NCBI GenBank assembly: GCA_902785575.1
Contig: CACZZF010000014.1
Location: forward strand, 91,352 to 155,351
From: an uncultured Bacteroidia bacterium
Lineage (GTDB): Bacteria > Bacteroidota > Bacteroidia > Bacteroidales > UBA932
DNA length: 64,000 bases
Reading direction: 5' to 3'
The translations under genes were made by a program, and so were the position numbers. Every line of letters starts with the position of its first letter. Position 1 is the first letter of the stretch. Shown here one piece after another: positions 9,901 to 17,241 of this stretch. The notes under the pieces are model-generated. The model searched no databases and had not been told where the DNA came from. It saw nothing but the letters and a program-made list of their open reading frames with translations.

Positions 9901-10266
9901 AGCAAGCATCAGGGCGGTTACGCTGAGCCTTACTCAGTTTACTCTCCTTGGGTCCACAGGGTTGACTTCGGCTACAAGCATGACTTCACTGTCAAGGCCG
10001 GCAACACCAAGAACACTCTCCAGCTCGGATTCGACCTCAAGAATGTCCTTAACCTGTTCAACTCCAGTTGGGGCGTGAGCAAGTATCTCAATCCTGCGAT
10101 CGGCTCTGAGGCTCGCATCCTCAAGTATGAGGGAGTCGACGCTGACGGTTATGCTACCTTCTCAACTCCTTCCGCCATCAGCGGCAGCACCAAGACCTTC
10201 GTTCCTTTCCATGACCTTGGCCAGTGCTGGTACGCTTCCATCGGTATTAAGTATATTTTTAACTAA
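6961..10266 (+). CDS. TonB-dependent outer membrane receptor, Oar-like, with carboxypeptidase-regulatory domain
   Basis: About 1101 residues from the ATG at 6961, chosen because it gives a proper signal peptide (MVQSIKRGFAALVAIFAGVAAFA); an in-frame ATG at 6859 would add 34 non-signal residues. After cleavage comes a carboxypeptidase-regulatory-like beta sandwich (TTSSLAGNIKDETGEPLTGA...), then a plug region (FTVDGANFNNNFG; ITKSGTNTFKGSAYVYHRNE), then a long 22-strand-type barrel ending in an aromatic residue pattern (KYIFN). Family-typical length for Oar/OmpA-like TonB receptors. It imports a large or scarce substrate that sequence does not reveal. It is 17 bases ahead of the OB-fold lipoprotein gene, very likely its surface partner in one operon. 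Confidence 0.92.
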   Translation: MVQSIKRGFAALVAIFAGVAAFAQVTTSSLAGNIKDETGEPLTGAAVVAVHTPSGTQYAAVANIDGNYTINGMRVGGPYKVTISFLGYQTIEYTDVTLQLAETFNLNAQLKADNEMLESSVVIASPASKLAVEKTGAATNINSQQISNLPTVSRSITDVTRLSPYGGNGTTFAGMDGRSSNFTVDGANFNNNFGLSAGLPGGGNPISIDAIEELQVVISPYDVRQTNFIGGGINAITKSGTNTFKGSAYVYHRNENLRGDAIEGEQISGARDKDRSTTYGMTFGGPIIKNKLFFFVNAEQSKIPTIVNRWRGSEDGKMDADNKISRTKLSDLKTVSDFVKSKYGYDTGSWTDFPANEDNTKLLARIDWNISNNHHLAIRYNYTLNNSWNTPNATSMDGGTRMSGARMSQYSMSFANSMYANRNMVSTWSFDLNSRLSESLSNQFLATYSKVQNPIRSSTSEEFPFIDILDDSQENNYMALGYELFTWNNAVNEVNYNIKDDLTWYKGNHKIMGGVNYEYQMADNQYMRNGSGYYRYSSLNDFLTGAAPEIVNLTYGYDGELKPAARVRFHKLGIYIQDEWNATDKFKLTYGARVDGLFFDDGDLMTNEAIKALTYHPKAKNYAETHIDTGQWPTGAITISPRLGFSWDVIGDKSLKVRGGTGFFSARLPLVFFTNMPTNGGLVQYQAQINAKNAKAKGFSMDTFAGGLVTDANGKATVAALYDKLISLGYPSTVSPKDGTVPSSISAVDPDFKMPQIWKTSLAIDYSFPTAFPMSLTAEGIFNKTINGVSISDWSMTNVGGYARFNGADNRPIYPSGFRNATKAFVLENTNKGYGWTGNVTFNIRPVEGVSFMAAYTHTVSKEITGMPGSAAESAFTYVPTSEGPNYIKLHNSQYVTPDRVVAALDLNDKSGNHFNFIYETWRGGYKESYMLTNDMNGDGYAYDAIYIPTDEQVNKNEFRFVNTDSRDRFMDYVHKDKYMSKHQGGYAEPYSVYSPWVHRVDFGYKHDFTVKAGNTKNTLQLGFDLKNVLNLFNSSWGVSKYLNPAIGSEARILKYEGVDADGYATFSTPSAISGSTKTFVPFHDLGQCWYASIGIKYIFN

Positions 10267-10283
10267 TTAATAGGGAGAATCTT

Positions 10284-12632
10284 ATGAAAACGAAATATAT
10301 CATTGTTTCCCTGATTGCCGCTCTCGGTCTTTTGATGACCGGTTGCGTCGAGGAGGCTGATCATTTCCTTGATGAGGTTAAAGTCTCTTCCTCTTATGTG
10401 ACCTTTCCCGCTGGTGGTGGTTCCGTTCCCGTAGAACTCAACGCCACAGGTTCATGGACTGTCACGAACCTTCCTGAATGGGTTACCGTTAGCCCTGCTA
10501 CCGGTGGTGCCGGACAGGTTACCGTCACTTTCACCGCCCCCGCGGCCGAAGAAACCCGTGACGCTGTCGCCACTATCGAGTGTGGCGGCAAGACCCAGAA
10601 TATCAATCTCCTTCAGACTACCCAGAAAGCAGAGCCCGTCACGATGACAGTCAAGCAGGCTCTCGAGGTAATAGCTCCTCTTGGCGACGGTGATGTCGCT
10701 GGCGGAACTTACCGCGTGAAGGGTATCGTCTGCAAGATCAACGAGATCAGCACCCAGTACGGCAACACCACTTACTTCCTGTCCGATGACGGGTCTTATG
10801 GCGAGAACAACTGGCTGGAGGTTTACCGCGGTCTCTGGATCAACGGTGCCGCAATCACGACCGGCAACGAGTTTTCCGTTGGTGATGAGCTGACCATCGA
10901 AGGCTCCCTGATGAACTACAAGGGGACGCCCGAGACCAAGGAGAAAACCGCTATCGTCGTCTCCCACGTGAAGTCCCTCATCAGCGTTGACGCGTTCGAT
11001 TTCGATGAGCTTCCTTGCGTTGACACCACCTTCAAAATGGTCGTCACCGCCAAGGAGAGCCCGCTGCTTGTCAGCAGCGACGCCGATTGGCTCCAGGTCA
11101 CGGATGTCAACAAGGACGGCAGCTTCAGCGTCCATGCCGCAGAGAACACCCGCACGGCCAAGCGTACTGCCAATGTCACGATCAAAGGCCCCACGGCTCT
11201 CAAGACTATCGGCATCACCCAGGCCGGCGCTCCTTCTACAGGCGCTTCCGTCTCTGAGATCATCGAGGCCGCTGACAAGGATCAGGTTCAGACCCTTCCT
11301 TCAACTGTTGTTGTTGCCCTCACCACAAAGGGTGCTGTCGTCTCTGACGGAGCGAAGGCCATCTATGTCTATGGCAATGATGCCGCTGCCCTCAAGGCTG
11401 GTGACGGAGTCAGGATCGCAGGTACGAAGACCACCTACAATGGTGTTCCTGAGATCACCGATCTCACCGAGGTCTTCGTCGACAGCGAAGGTAATTCGGT
11501 AGAGCATCCCACAGCCACTGACATCACCGCCAATGCGGCTGAGTACACCGCCTCTGTGGCCGAGTACATCAAGCTTAGCGGTACTCTCAGTGTCTCTTCT
11601 GACGGTAAGTACTACAACATGACTCTTGACGGTATCGATCCTGACACCAAACAGGGAAGCATAGTCTATCCTGTGGACGCTTTGAACGCCAAGAGCTTTG
11701 ACGGCAAGAAGATCACTGTGACCGGTTACTTCAACGGCCTTTCCAGCAAGGGCAAGTTCATCAACGTCATCGCCACCAAGATCGATGAGTTCGTGGACAA
11801 CCCTAAGGGCACGGCCACGAATCCTTATGCCGCATCCGAGGTTGCCAAGCTCCTTCTTGGAGGGACAACGTTCGATGAGGACATTTACATCAAGGGTAAG
11901 GTCTCTGATATTCTTTACGACTTCAGCACCTACAATGGCACCGGAACATTCTGGATTTCAGACGATGGCACCTGCAATCTTTCTGATGATAAGAAGAAGA
12001 CCAACGATCCTACCCACGATTTCGAGGTCTATAGTGTGTATTGGTTCGGTGGTGAGGCTTGGACAGAAGGCAAGGCCCAGGTCCGCATAGGTGACGAGGT
12101 CATCGTCTGCGGAAAGACCACTGTTTACAGCGGTGTCGCTGAGACTGCCAGCAAGAAGGCTCAGTTGTACAGCGTCAATGGCGCCACCACTGATGCCAAC
12201 GGACTCGGTAACGCTGAGTATCCGTTCAATATCGCTGGCGCTATCGCTTTCATCGATGTCGCTCAGGCAGCTATCGAGGCCGCCAAGGCGGCGGACGAGC
12301 CGGAGCCTGTGTTCCCGGACGTCTGTGTGAAAGGCAAGGTCGCTGATATCCTTTACGAGTACAGCACCTATGCAGGAACAGCCACTTTCTGGATTTCTGA
12401 CGACGGCAGCTGCGACTTGAGTGCTGACAAGAAGAACACCAATAATCCTACCCACGATTTCGAGGTCTACGGAGCTTACTACTTCGGAAATCAGCCTTGG
12501 GTTGAGGGCAACGGTCAGGTTGCTGTTGGGGACGAGGTCATTGTAAAGGGTCAGCTGACCAAGTACAAGTCCACTTATGAGACCGCCAGCAAGAAGGCCT
12601 GGCTCTACTCCCAGAACGGCAAGACCGAGTAG
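10284..12632 (+). CDS. Surface lipoprotein with BACON and repeated OB-fold-like domains
   Basis: 782 residues with a lipoprotein signal (LMTGC, Cys21). Residues about 33-113 form a BACON domain (SYVTFPAGGGSVPVELNATG), a second lies about 230-315, and the remainder is made of repeated OB-fold-like modules (VKGIVCKI...YFLSDDG; IKGKVSDIL...FWISDDG; VKGKVADIL...FWISDDG). The last two modules are close copies of each other (both contain PTHDFEVY and ETASKKA). OB-like domains of this sort in Bacteroidetes occur beside TonB receptors and extracellular nucleases and are annotated as nucleic-acid-binding-like; ligand here is unproven. Downstream a strong terminator ends the unit. No catalytic domain is visible. 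Confidence 0.85.
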   Translation: MKTKYIIVSLIAALGLLMTGCVEEADHFLDEVKVSSSYVTFPAGGGSVPVELNATGSWTVTNLPEWVTVSPATGGAGQVTVTFTAPAAEETRDAVATIECGGKTQNINLLQTTQKAEPVTMTVKQALEVIAPLGDGDVAGGTYRVKGIVCKINEISTQYGNTTYFLSDDGSYGENNWLEVYRGLWINGAAITTGNEFSVGDELTIEGSLMNYKGTPETKEKTAIVVSHVKSLISVDAFDFDELPCVDTTFKMVVTAKESPLLVSSDADWLQVTDVNKDGSFSVHAAENTRTAKRTANVTIKGPTALKTIGITQAGAPSTGASVSEIIEAADKDQVQTLPSTVVVALTTKGAVVSDGAKAIYVYGNDAAALKAGDGVRIAGTKTTYNGVPEITDLTEVFVDSEGNSVEHPTATDITANAAEYTASVAEYIKLSGTLSVSSDGKYYNMTLDGIDPDTKQGSIVYPVDALNAKSFDGKKITVTGYFNGLSSKGKFINVIATKIDEFVDNPKGTATNPYAASEVAKLLLGGTTFDEDIYIKGKVSDILYDFSTYNGTGTFWISDDGTCNLSDDKKKTNDPTHDFEVYSVYWFGGEAWTEGKAQVRIGDEVIVCGKTTVYSGVAETASKKAQLYSVNGATTDANGLGNAEYPFNIAGAIAFIDVAQAAIEAAKAADEPEPVFPDVCVKGKVADILYEYSTYAGTATFWISDDGSCDLSADKKNTNNPTHDFEVYGAYYFGNQPWVEGNGQVAVGDEVIVKGQLTKYKSTYETASKKAWLYSQNGKTE

Positions 12633-12653
12633 GCTTACCTGATTTGAAGACAA

Positions 12654-12687
12654 GGAGATGCGGACATTTGCCGCATCTCCTTGTTTT
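12654..12687 (+). terminator. Rho-independent terminator after the OB-fold lipoprotein gene
   Basis: A ten-pair perfect stem (GGAGATGCGG 12654-12663 with CCGCATCTCC 12671-12680) closes a seven-base loop and runs into TTGTTTTTT. It sits 22 bases past the stop codon. Confidence 0.85.
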
Positions 12688-12698
12688 TTGTATCTTTA
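12667..12698 (+). promoter_or_regulatory. Putative GH92 gene promoter nested in the upstream terminator
   Basis: TTTG at 12667-12670 lies in the terminator loop and is followed after exactly 20 bases by TATCTTTA (12691-12698), one mismatch from TAnnTTTG. The GH92 gene starts 30 bases later, so terminator and promoter share sequence. Confidence 0.5.
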
Positions 12699-12727
12699 CG
12701 AAGATAACCATTCATCCACAAATCAAG

Positions 12728-15664
12728 ATGAGATCACACGCTTTCCCCGCATTACTGGCCGCTTTATTCGTGGTCGCTTGTGGCGATCCGAAACTCGAGC
12801 CGGTGGATTATGTCAACCCTTACGCCGGAAATATCAGCCATTTGCTTGTGCCGACATTCCCGACTGTCCAGTTGCCGAACTCAATGCTCAGAGTGTATCC
12901 GGAGCGCTCGGATTACACCTCTGAGTACCTGAACGGCCTTCCGGTTATAGTCACAAACCACAGGGAGCGTTCAGCGTTCAAATTATCGGTGACCACGAGG
13001 GACTCCAAGGGTGCGGTGATTCCTGTTTCTTATGATAACGAGCATTTGACTCCATATTCATTTGACGTCACTCTCTCGGACGGGGAGATTCAGGCCAGCT
13101 ACGCGTTGTCTCATCAGTCGGCCATATATTCATTGAAAGCGAATGATCCGTTGAGGGTGATTCTCTCAAGCAGAGAAGGTTCCGTCGCATGGGATGGGGA
13201 GGCTCTATCTGGATGGCAGACAGTGGAGGATCAGACGAAGATATATGTCTATATGGAGCCGGAAACCAAACCCGCGAGGGTGGAATCCGCCAAAGACGAG
13301 AGGAACAGTTGGGTCACCATGGTTTTCAGTGAGCCTTCGGTCAGGTTGCGCTATGGAGTCTCATTTATTGATGAGGCCCAGGCTAAAGCCAATCTTCGAA
13401 GGGAAATATCTGATTACGATGTGGACGCGCTTGCCGCGGCGGGAAGAAAGATCTGGAATGAGATTTTAGGCAGGATCGAGGTTAAAGGTCCGGAAAAACG
13501 TATGAAGGTATTCTATACTTCATATTACCGTACCTTCGAAAGGCCGATTTGTATGAGTGAGGACGGACGATATTGGAGCGCTTTCGACAACACCGTCCAT
13601 GAGGATGGAGGAGTACCTTTCTACACGGATGATTGGATTTGGGACACCTACAGGGCGGCGCATCCGCTCCGTACGTTGATGGACGTCCCCTTGGAGGAAA
13701 ATATTCTGGCCTCTTATCTACGGATGGCCGAGCAAATGGGTACCGGCTGGATGCCTACTTTCCCTGAAGTCAGCGGTGACTCTCGAAGAATGAACTCCAA
13801 TCACGGTATCCCGACCTTTGCCGACGCTTTGGCAAAAGGGCTGAAAATAGATGTGAAGGCTGCCTATGAGGCAGGCCGGAAGGCATTGACGGAGAAGACC
13901 TTGGTCCCTTGGTCCGGCAATCCGGCCGGAGAGTTGGACAGTTTCTATTGGGAGCATGGGTATATTCCCGCGCTTCGTGCGGGAGAGATTGAGACAGACT
14001 CCAATGTCGGTTGGGAGAACCGCCAGCCTGTGGCTGTAAGCCTTGGTACGGCATACGACTGCTGGGCGCTCTCTAAGCTTGCGGAAGCTGCTGGCAATAA
14101 GGAAGATGCGGATTATTTCAAAAACTGGTCCACCAACTATAGAAAGCTTTTTAATCCTGAGACTCTGTTCTTCCATCCCAAAGACAAGGACGGCGATTTC
14201 ATTCCTGACCTTGATTATAATTTCCCCGGAGGAATGGGCGCCAGGGAGTATTACGACGAGAATAATGCCTGGGTATATCGCTGGGATGTGCAGCACGATA
14301 TTCCTGGTTTGATAGGTTTGATGGGAGGACCGTCGAGTTTCGTAAGCGAACTCGACCGCATGTTCGCCACACCTCTCGGGCGCAACAAGTTCTCGTTCTT
14401 CGCCAAGCTTCCTGATCACACCGGCAATGTGGGCCAGTTCTCGATGGCTAACGAGCCTTCGCTGCATATTCCGTATCTCTACAACTATGCTGGAGCGCCT
14501 TGGAAGACTCAGAAGAGGATCCGACAGATGCTCGACACTTGGTTCCGTGACGACCTGATGGGAGTTCCTGGTGATGAGGACGGAGGCGGCCTTACTTCAT
14601 TCGTGGTCTTTTCCTCTTTGGGATTCTATCCCGTCACACCGGGAGAGCCTGTCTATACCATCGGAAGTCCGGTATTCGAGGACGCCAGTATGACACTTTC
14701 GAACGGGAAGGTATTCAAAATCAAGGCAAAAGGAGTATCCGACGAGAATAAGTACATCCAAAGCGCCAGCCTTAACGGGAAACCTTTGGCGGGGCCTTGG
14801 ATCACTCATGAGGAAATTATGGCTGGCGGAACCTTGGCTCTTGAGATGGGACCGCTCCCGAACATGGATTGGGGTGCGGTGTCCCCGTCTGATCAAAAGG
14901 AATGGGAAGCCGCCGGTTGGAAATGGAACAGCATAGGGGACGGTGCCGAGACCACATACGCCCAATTCCCTTTCCATGGTACTATCCAGAGTGTCAGCAT
15001 GGCAAGATATCCAGCCGCCAATATGAGCACATCTTTAGTCCATGCTCCAGGAGATCTTGCCGGCACAACAGACTCTCTCGCTATGCGGGAAGGAGCCCGT
15101 ATCGGCTTGAACGGCAGTTATTTCAATATGCGTAGGCTTATTCCTCACACGTTCTTCTTCATAAATGGGGAGGTCGTGGGGCATACTCCGGCGTCAGGTG
15201 AGGAGCGTTCCAACGGGATCCTTGCCATCAAGGACAAAGAAGGCCATAAGCTGGAAATACTTCAGTATGACTCCACTAAGGTTGAAACCTACAAGACTGG
15301 CTATTATTCCGCATTGGCCTCTGGACCTATCCTGATGCTTGACGGGAAGGCGCCGGTTATTGATATGAAATCGTCTTTCAATTATATGCGCCATCCAAGG
15401 ACCTTTATTGGCTGGGATGATAAAGGCATGGTATATATGGTTGTCGTGGATGGACGTTTCCCGGGCCAGGCAGATGGGATGAGCATCCCGGAGCTGGCCA
15501 CTGTCGCCCGTATTCTCGGCCTCAAGGATGCGCTTAACCTTGATGGAGGAGGCTCCTCGACCCTTTGGACTGACAAGACAGGAATAATCAACTTCCCTTA
15601 CGACAACCGGAAATTCGACCATGAGGGTGCCCGGAAGGTCCCTAATATAGTGATAGTCAAGTAG
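12728..15664 (+). CDS. GH92 alpha-mannosidase fused to a NAGPA-like phosphodiester glycosidase domain
   Basis: About 978 residues from the ATG at 12728, which gives a lipoprotein signal (LFVVACGDP, Cys18). Residues about 25-720 match GH92: DYVNPYAG start, WDTYRAAHPL, SNHGIPTFADA, and GDEDGGGLTSF with FSSLGFYPVTPG near residue 615. GH92 enzymes are calcium-dependent exo-alpha-mannosidases; some act on mannose-1-phospho-mannose. From about residue 750 to the end a second domain appears (GLNGSYFNMR, DGRFPGQADGMSI, LNLDGGGSST) typical of the phosphodiester glycosidase/NAGPA family that removes a sugar from a sugar-phosphodiester. The fusion suggests attack on phosphorylated mannans such as yeast phosphomannan; that substrate is inference. 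Probably on the cell surface or in the periplasm. Confidence 0.9.
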   Translation: MRSHAFPALLAALFVVACGDPKLEPVDYVNPYAGNISHLLVPTFPTVQLPNSMLRVYPERSDYTSEYLNGLPVIVTNHRERSAFKLSVTTRDSKGAVIPVSYDNEHLTPYSFDVTLSDGEIQASYALSHQSAIYSLKANDPLRVILSSREGSVAWDGEALSGWQTVEDQTKIYVYMEPETKPARVESAKDERNSWVTMVFSEPSVRLRYGVSFIDEAQAKANLRREISDYDVDALAAAGRKIWNEILGRIEVKGPEKRMKVFYTSYYRTFERPICMSEDGRYWSAFDNTVHEDGGVPFYTDDWIWDTYRAAHPLRTLMDVPLEENILASYLRMAEQMGTGWMPTFPEVSGDSRRMNSNHGIPTFADALAKGLKIDVKAAYEAGRKALTEKTLVPWSGNPAGELDSFYWEHGYIPALRAGEIETDSNVGWENRQPVAVSLGTAYDCWALSKLAEAAGNKEDADYFKNWSTNYRKLFNPETLFFHPKDKDGDFIPDLDYNFPGGMGAREYYDENNAWVYRWDVQHDIPGLIGLMGGPSSFVSELDRMFATPLGRNKFSFFAKLPDHTGNVGQFSMANEPSLHIPYLYNYAGAPWKTQKRIRQMLDTWFRDDLMGVPGDEDGGGLTSFVVFSSLGFYPVTPGEPVYTIGSPVFEDASMTLSNGKVFKIKAKGVSDENKYIQSASLNGKPLAGPWITHEEIMAGGTLALEMGPLPNMDWGAVSPSDQKEWEAAGWKWNSIGDGAETTYAQFPFHGTIQSVSMARYPAANMSTSLVHAPGDLAGTTDSLAMREGARIGLNGSYFNMRRLIPHTFFFINGEVVGHTPASGEERSNGILAIKDKEGHKLEILQYDSTKVETYKTGYYSALASGPILMLDGKAPVIDMKSSFNYMRHPRTFIGWDDKGMVYMVVVDGRFPGQADGMSIPELATVARILGLKDALNLDGGGSSTLWTDKTGIINFPYDNRKFDHEGARKVPNIVIVK

Positions 15665-15675
15665 TAGGGGACTGA

Positions 15676-17241
15676 TTACTCAATCGTCCACTCGGCGCCG
15701 TCCTTGGTGTCTTTGACGGTGATTCCAAGGGCTTTGAGATGATCGCGGATAGCGTCGCTCAGGCCCCAGTCCTTCGCGGCCTTGGCCTTCGCCCTCTCTT
15801 CGAGAACCATATCCATAAGTCCGGCGACAACCTCCTGGCTCTTGCCGCCTTCTCCAGCGCTCTCATCTTTGAGTCCGAGAACACCGAACACTATGTCATC
15901 GAAGATTTGGACAAGTGTTTTGATATCACCTTCAGTGAGACTCTTGGTCCCTGAGCCTGTCGAAGGGCCTGATTTGGCGGAGTTTATGATCCTTACAGCC
16001 TCGAAGATATGCGACAGGGCGACCGGAGTGTTTAGGTCATCACAAAGGGCGTCGTAAACACCGTCGAAGATCGCCTTGATCTCGGCCGAGTCAGCCGGGC
16101 AGGTGTCAGGGGCGATAGAAGTGGGGAGCTCGCCGTAAGGTAGATCCTTCGCTTCGCTCAGGATGACACCTTTGGCCTTGGCTAAAGCGACCAGATCCTT
16201 ATAAGCCTGGAGAACCCTCTTCAGAGCCTTCTCAGCGGCTTGCAGAGCCTCATTACTGAAGTCGAGGGTGCCGCGATAGTGCGCCTGAAGAATGAAAAAG
16301 CGCACCGTCATAGGGGAATAGGCCTGGTCCAATTTCGGATGGCTTCCGGAGAATAGCTCAGGCAGGGTGATGAAGTTACCCAGCGACTTACCCATCTTCT
16401 GGCCGTTGATAGTGATCATGTTGTTATGGACCCAGTAGCGCACTCCTTTGGTGCCTCTCCAGGCCACGTTCTGGGCAATCTCGCACTCATGGTGGGGGAA
16501 CATGAGATCCATTCCTCCTCCGTGAATATCGAACTCCTCTCCGAGATATTTCTCTCCCATAACCGAGCACTCGAGATGCCAGCCGGGGAAACCTTCGCCC
16601 CAAGGACTTGGCCAGTGCATGATATGCTCTGGCTCCGCCTTCTTCCAAAGGGCGAAATCGTAAGGAGCTTTCTTGTCGCTCTGTCCGTCGAGGGTGCGAG
16701 TCCCTTCCAAGGTGTCATTCAGATTGCGTCCGGAGAGTACCCCATAATGGTGCTTCTCATTGTATTTCTCCACGTCGAAATACACGGAACCATTTGAGAT
16801 ATAGGCATATCCGGCCTCGAGAATCTTCTTTATCGTCTCGATTTGCTCGATAATATGTCCGGAAGCTCTGGGCTCGATCGAAGGAGGAGCGACATTCAGA
16901 AGCCGCATCGCCTCATGGTAGCGGAAGGTGTAATTCTGAACCACCTCCATCGGCTCCAGTTGCTCCAGCCTGGCCTTCTTGCTGATCTTGTCCTCTCCTT
17001 CATCAGCATCATGCTCAAGGTGACCGACATCGGTGATATTACGGACATAGCGCACTTTATAGCCGAGATGCCTGAGCAGCTTGAACAGCACATCGTAGGT
17101 CACTCCAGGGCGGGCGTGGCCAAGATGAGCGTCTCCATAAACGGTCGGCCCGCAGACATACATGCCCACGTGTCCTTCGTGAACCGGAACGAAAAGCTCC
17201 TTGTTCTTTGTCAGGGTATTGGTTAGAAAAAGACTTCTCAT
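15676..17241 (-). CDS. cysS: Cysteine--tRNA ligase
   Basis: Charges tRNA-Cys in the cytoplasm. 521 residues with the class I HIGH-type motif (HLGHARP near residue 40), zinc-site and CP1 features ([31 protein letters not shown]) and the KMSKS-type loop (KMGKSLGNF). The C-terminal DALR-like region carries two foreign-looking segments, [13 protein letters not shown] and [12 protein letters not shown], encoded by dispersed palindromic repeats (16142-16170 and 15946-15970) inserted in frame. The start ATG overlaps the purL stop (17238-17241), so it is translationally coupled behind purL. Confidence 0.97.
   Translation of the reverse strand: MRSLFLTNTLTKNKELFVPVHEGHVGMYVCGPTVYGDAHLGHARPGVTYDVLFKLLRHLGYKVRYVRNITDVGHLEHDADEGEDKISKKARLEQLEPMEVVQNYTFRYHEAMRLLNVAPPSIEPRASGHIIEQIETIKKILEAGYAYISNGSVYFDVEKYNEKHHYGVLSGRNLNDTLEGTRTLDGQSDKKAPYDFALWKKAEPEHIMHWPSPWGEGFPGWHLECSVMGEKYLGEEFDIHGGGMDLMFPHHECEIAQNVAWRGTKGVRYWVHNNMITINGQKMGKSLGNFITLPELFSGSHPKLDQAYSPMTVRFFILQAHYRGTLDFSNEALQAAEKALKRVLQAYKDLVALAKAKGVILSEAKDLPYGELPTSIAPDTCPADSAEIKAIFDGVYDALCDDLNTPVALSHIFEAVRIINSAKSGPSTGSGTKSLTEGDIKTLVQIFDDIVFGVLGLKDESAGEGGKSQEVVAGLMDMVLEERAKAKAAKDWGLSDAIRDHLKALGITVKDTKDGAEWTIE
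15946..15970. repeat. Dispersed repeat of the CCCTGAGC..GTCGAAGGG type inside cysS
   Basis: The sequence CCCTGAGCCTGTCGAAGGG belongs to the same palindromic family as 52231-52282 and the 44.5 kb copies. It encodes GPSTGSGT within cysS and leaves the frame open. Confidence 0.8.
16142..16170. repeat. Dispersed repeat of the ATCCTTCGCTTCGCTCAGGAT type inside cysS
   Basis: ATCCTTCGCTTCGCTCAGGA is a widely seen bacterial dispersed repeat. Read leftward it encodes VILSEAKDL within cysS. Related copies occur at 44728-44760 and 46357-46390. Confidence 0.85.

Noticed and set aside
8245..9909. Long leftward open frame of over 500 codons opposite the TonB receptor gene
   Set aside because: It is the antisense of a well-supported receptor with biased codons; its translation is Val/Asp/Gly-rich and resembles no protein.
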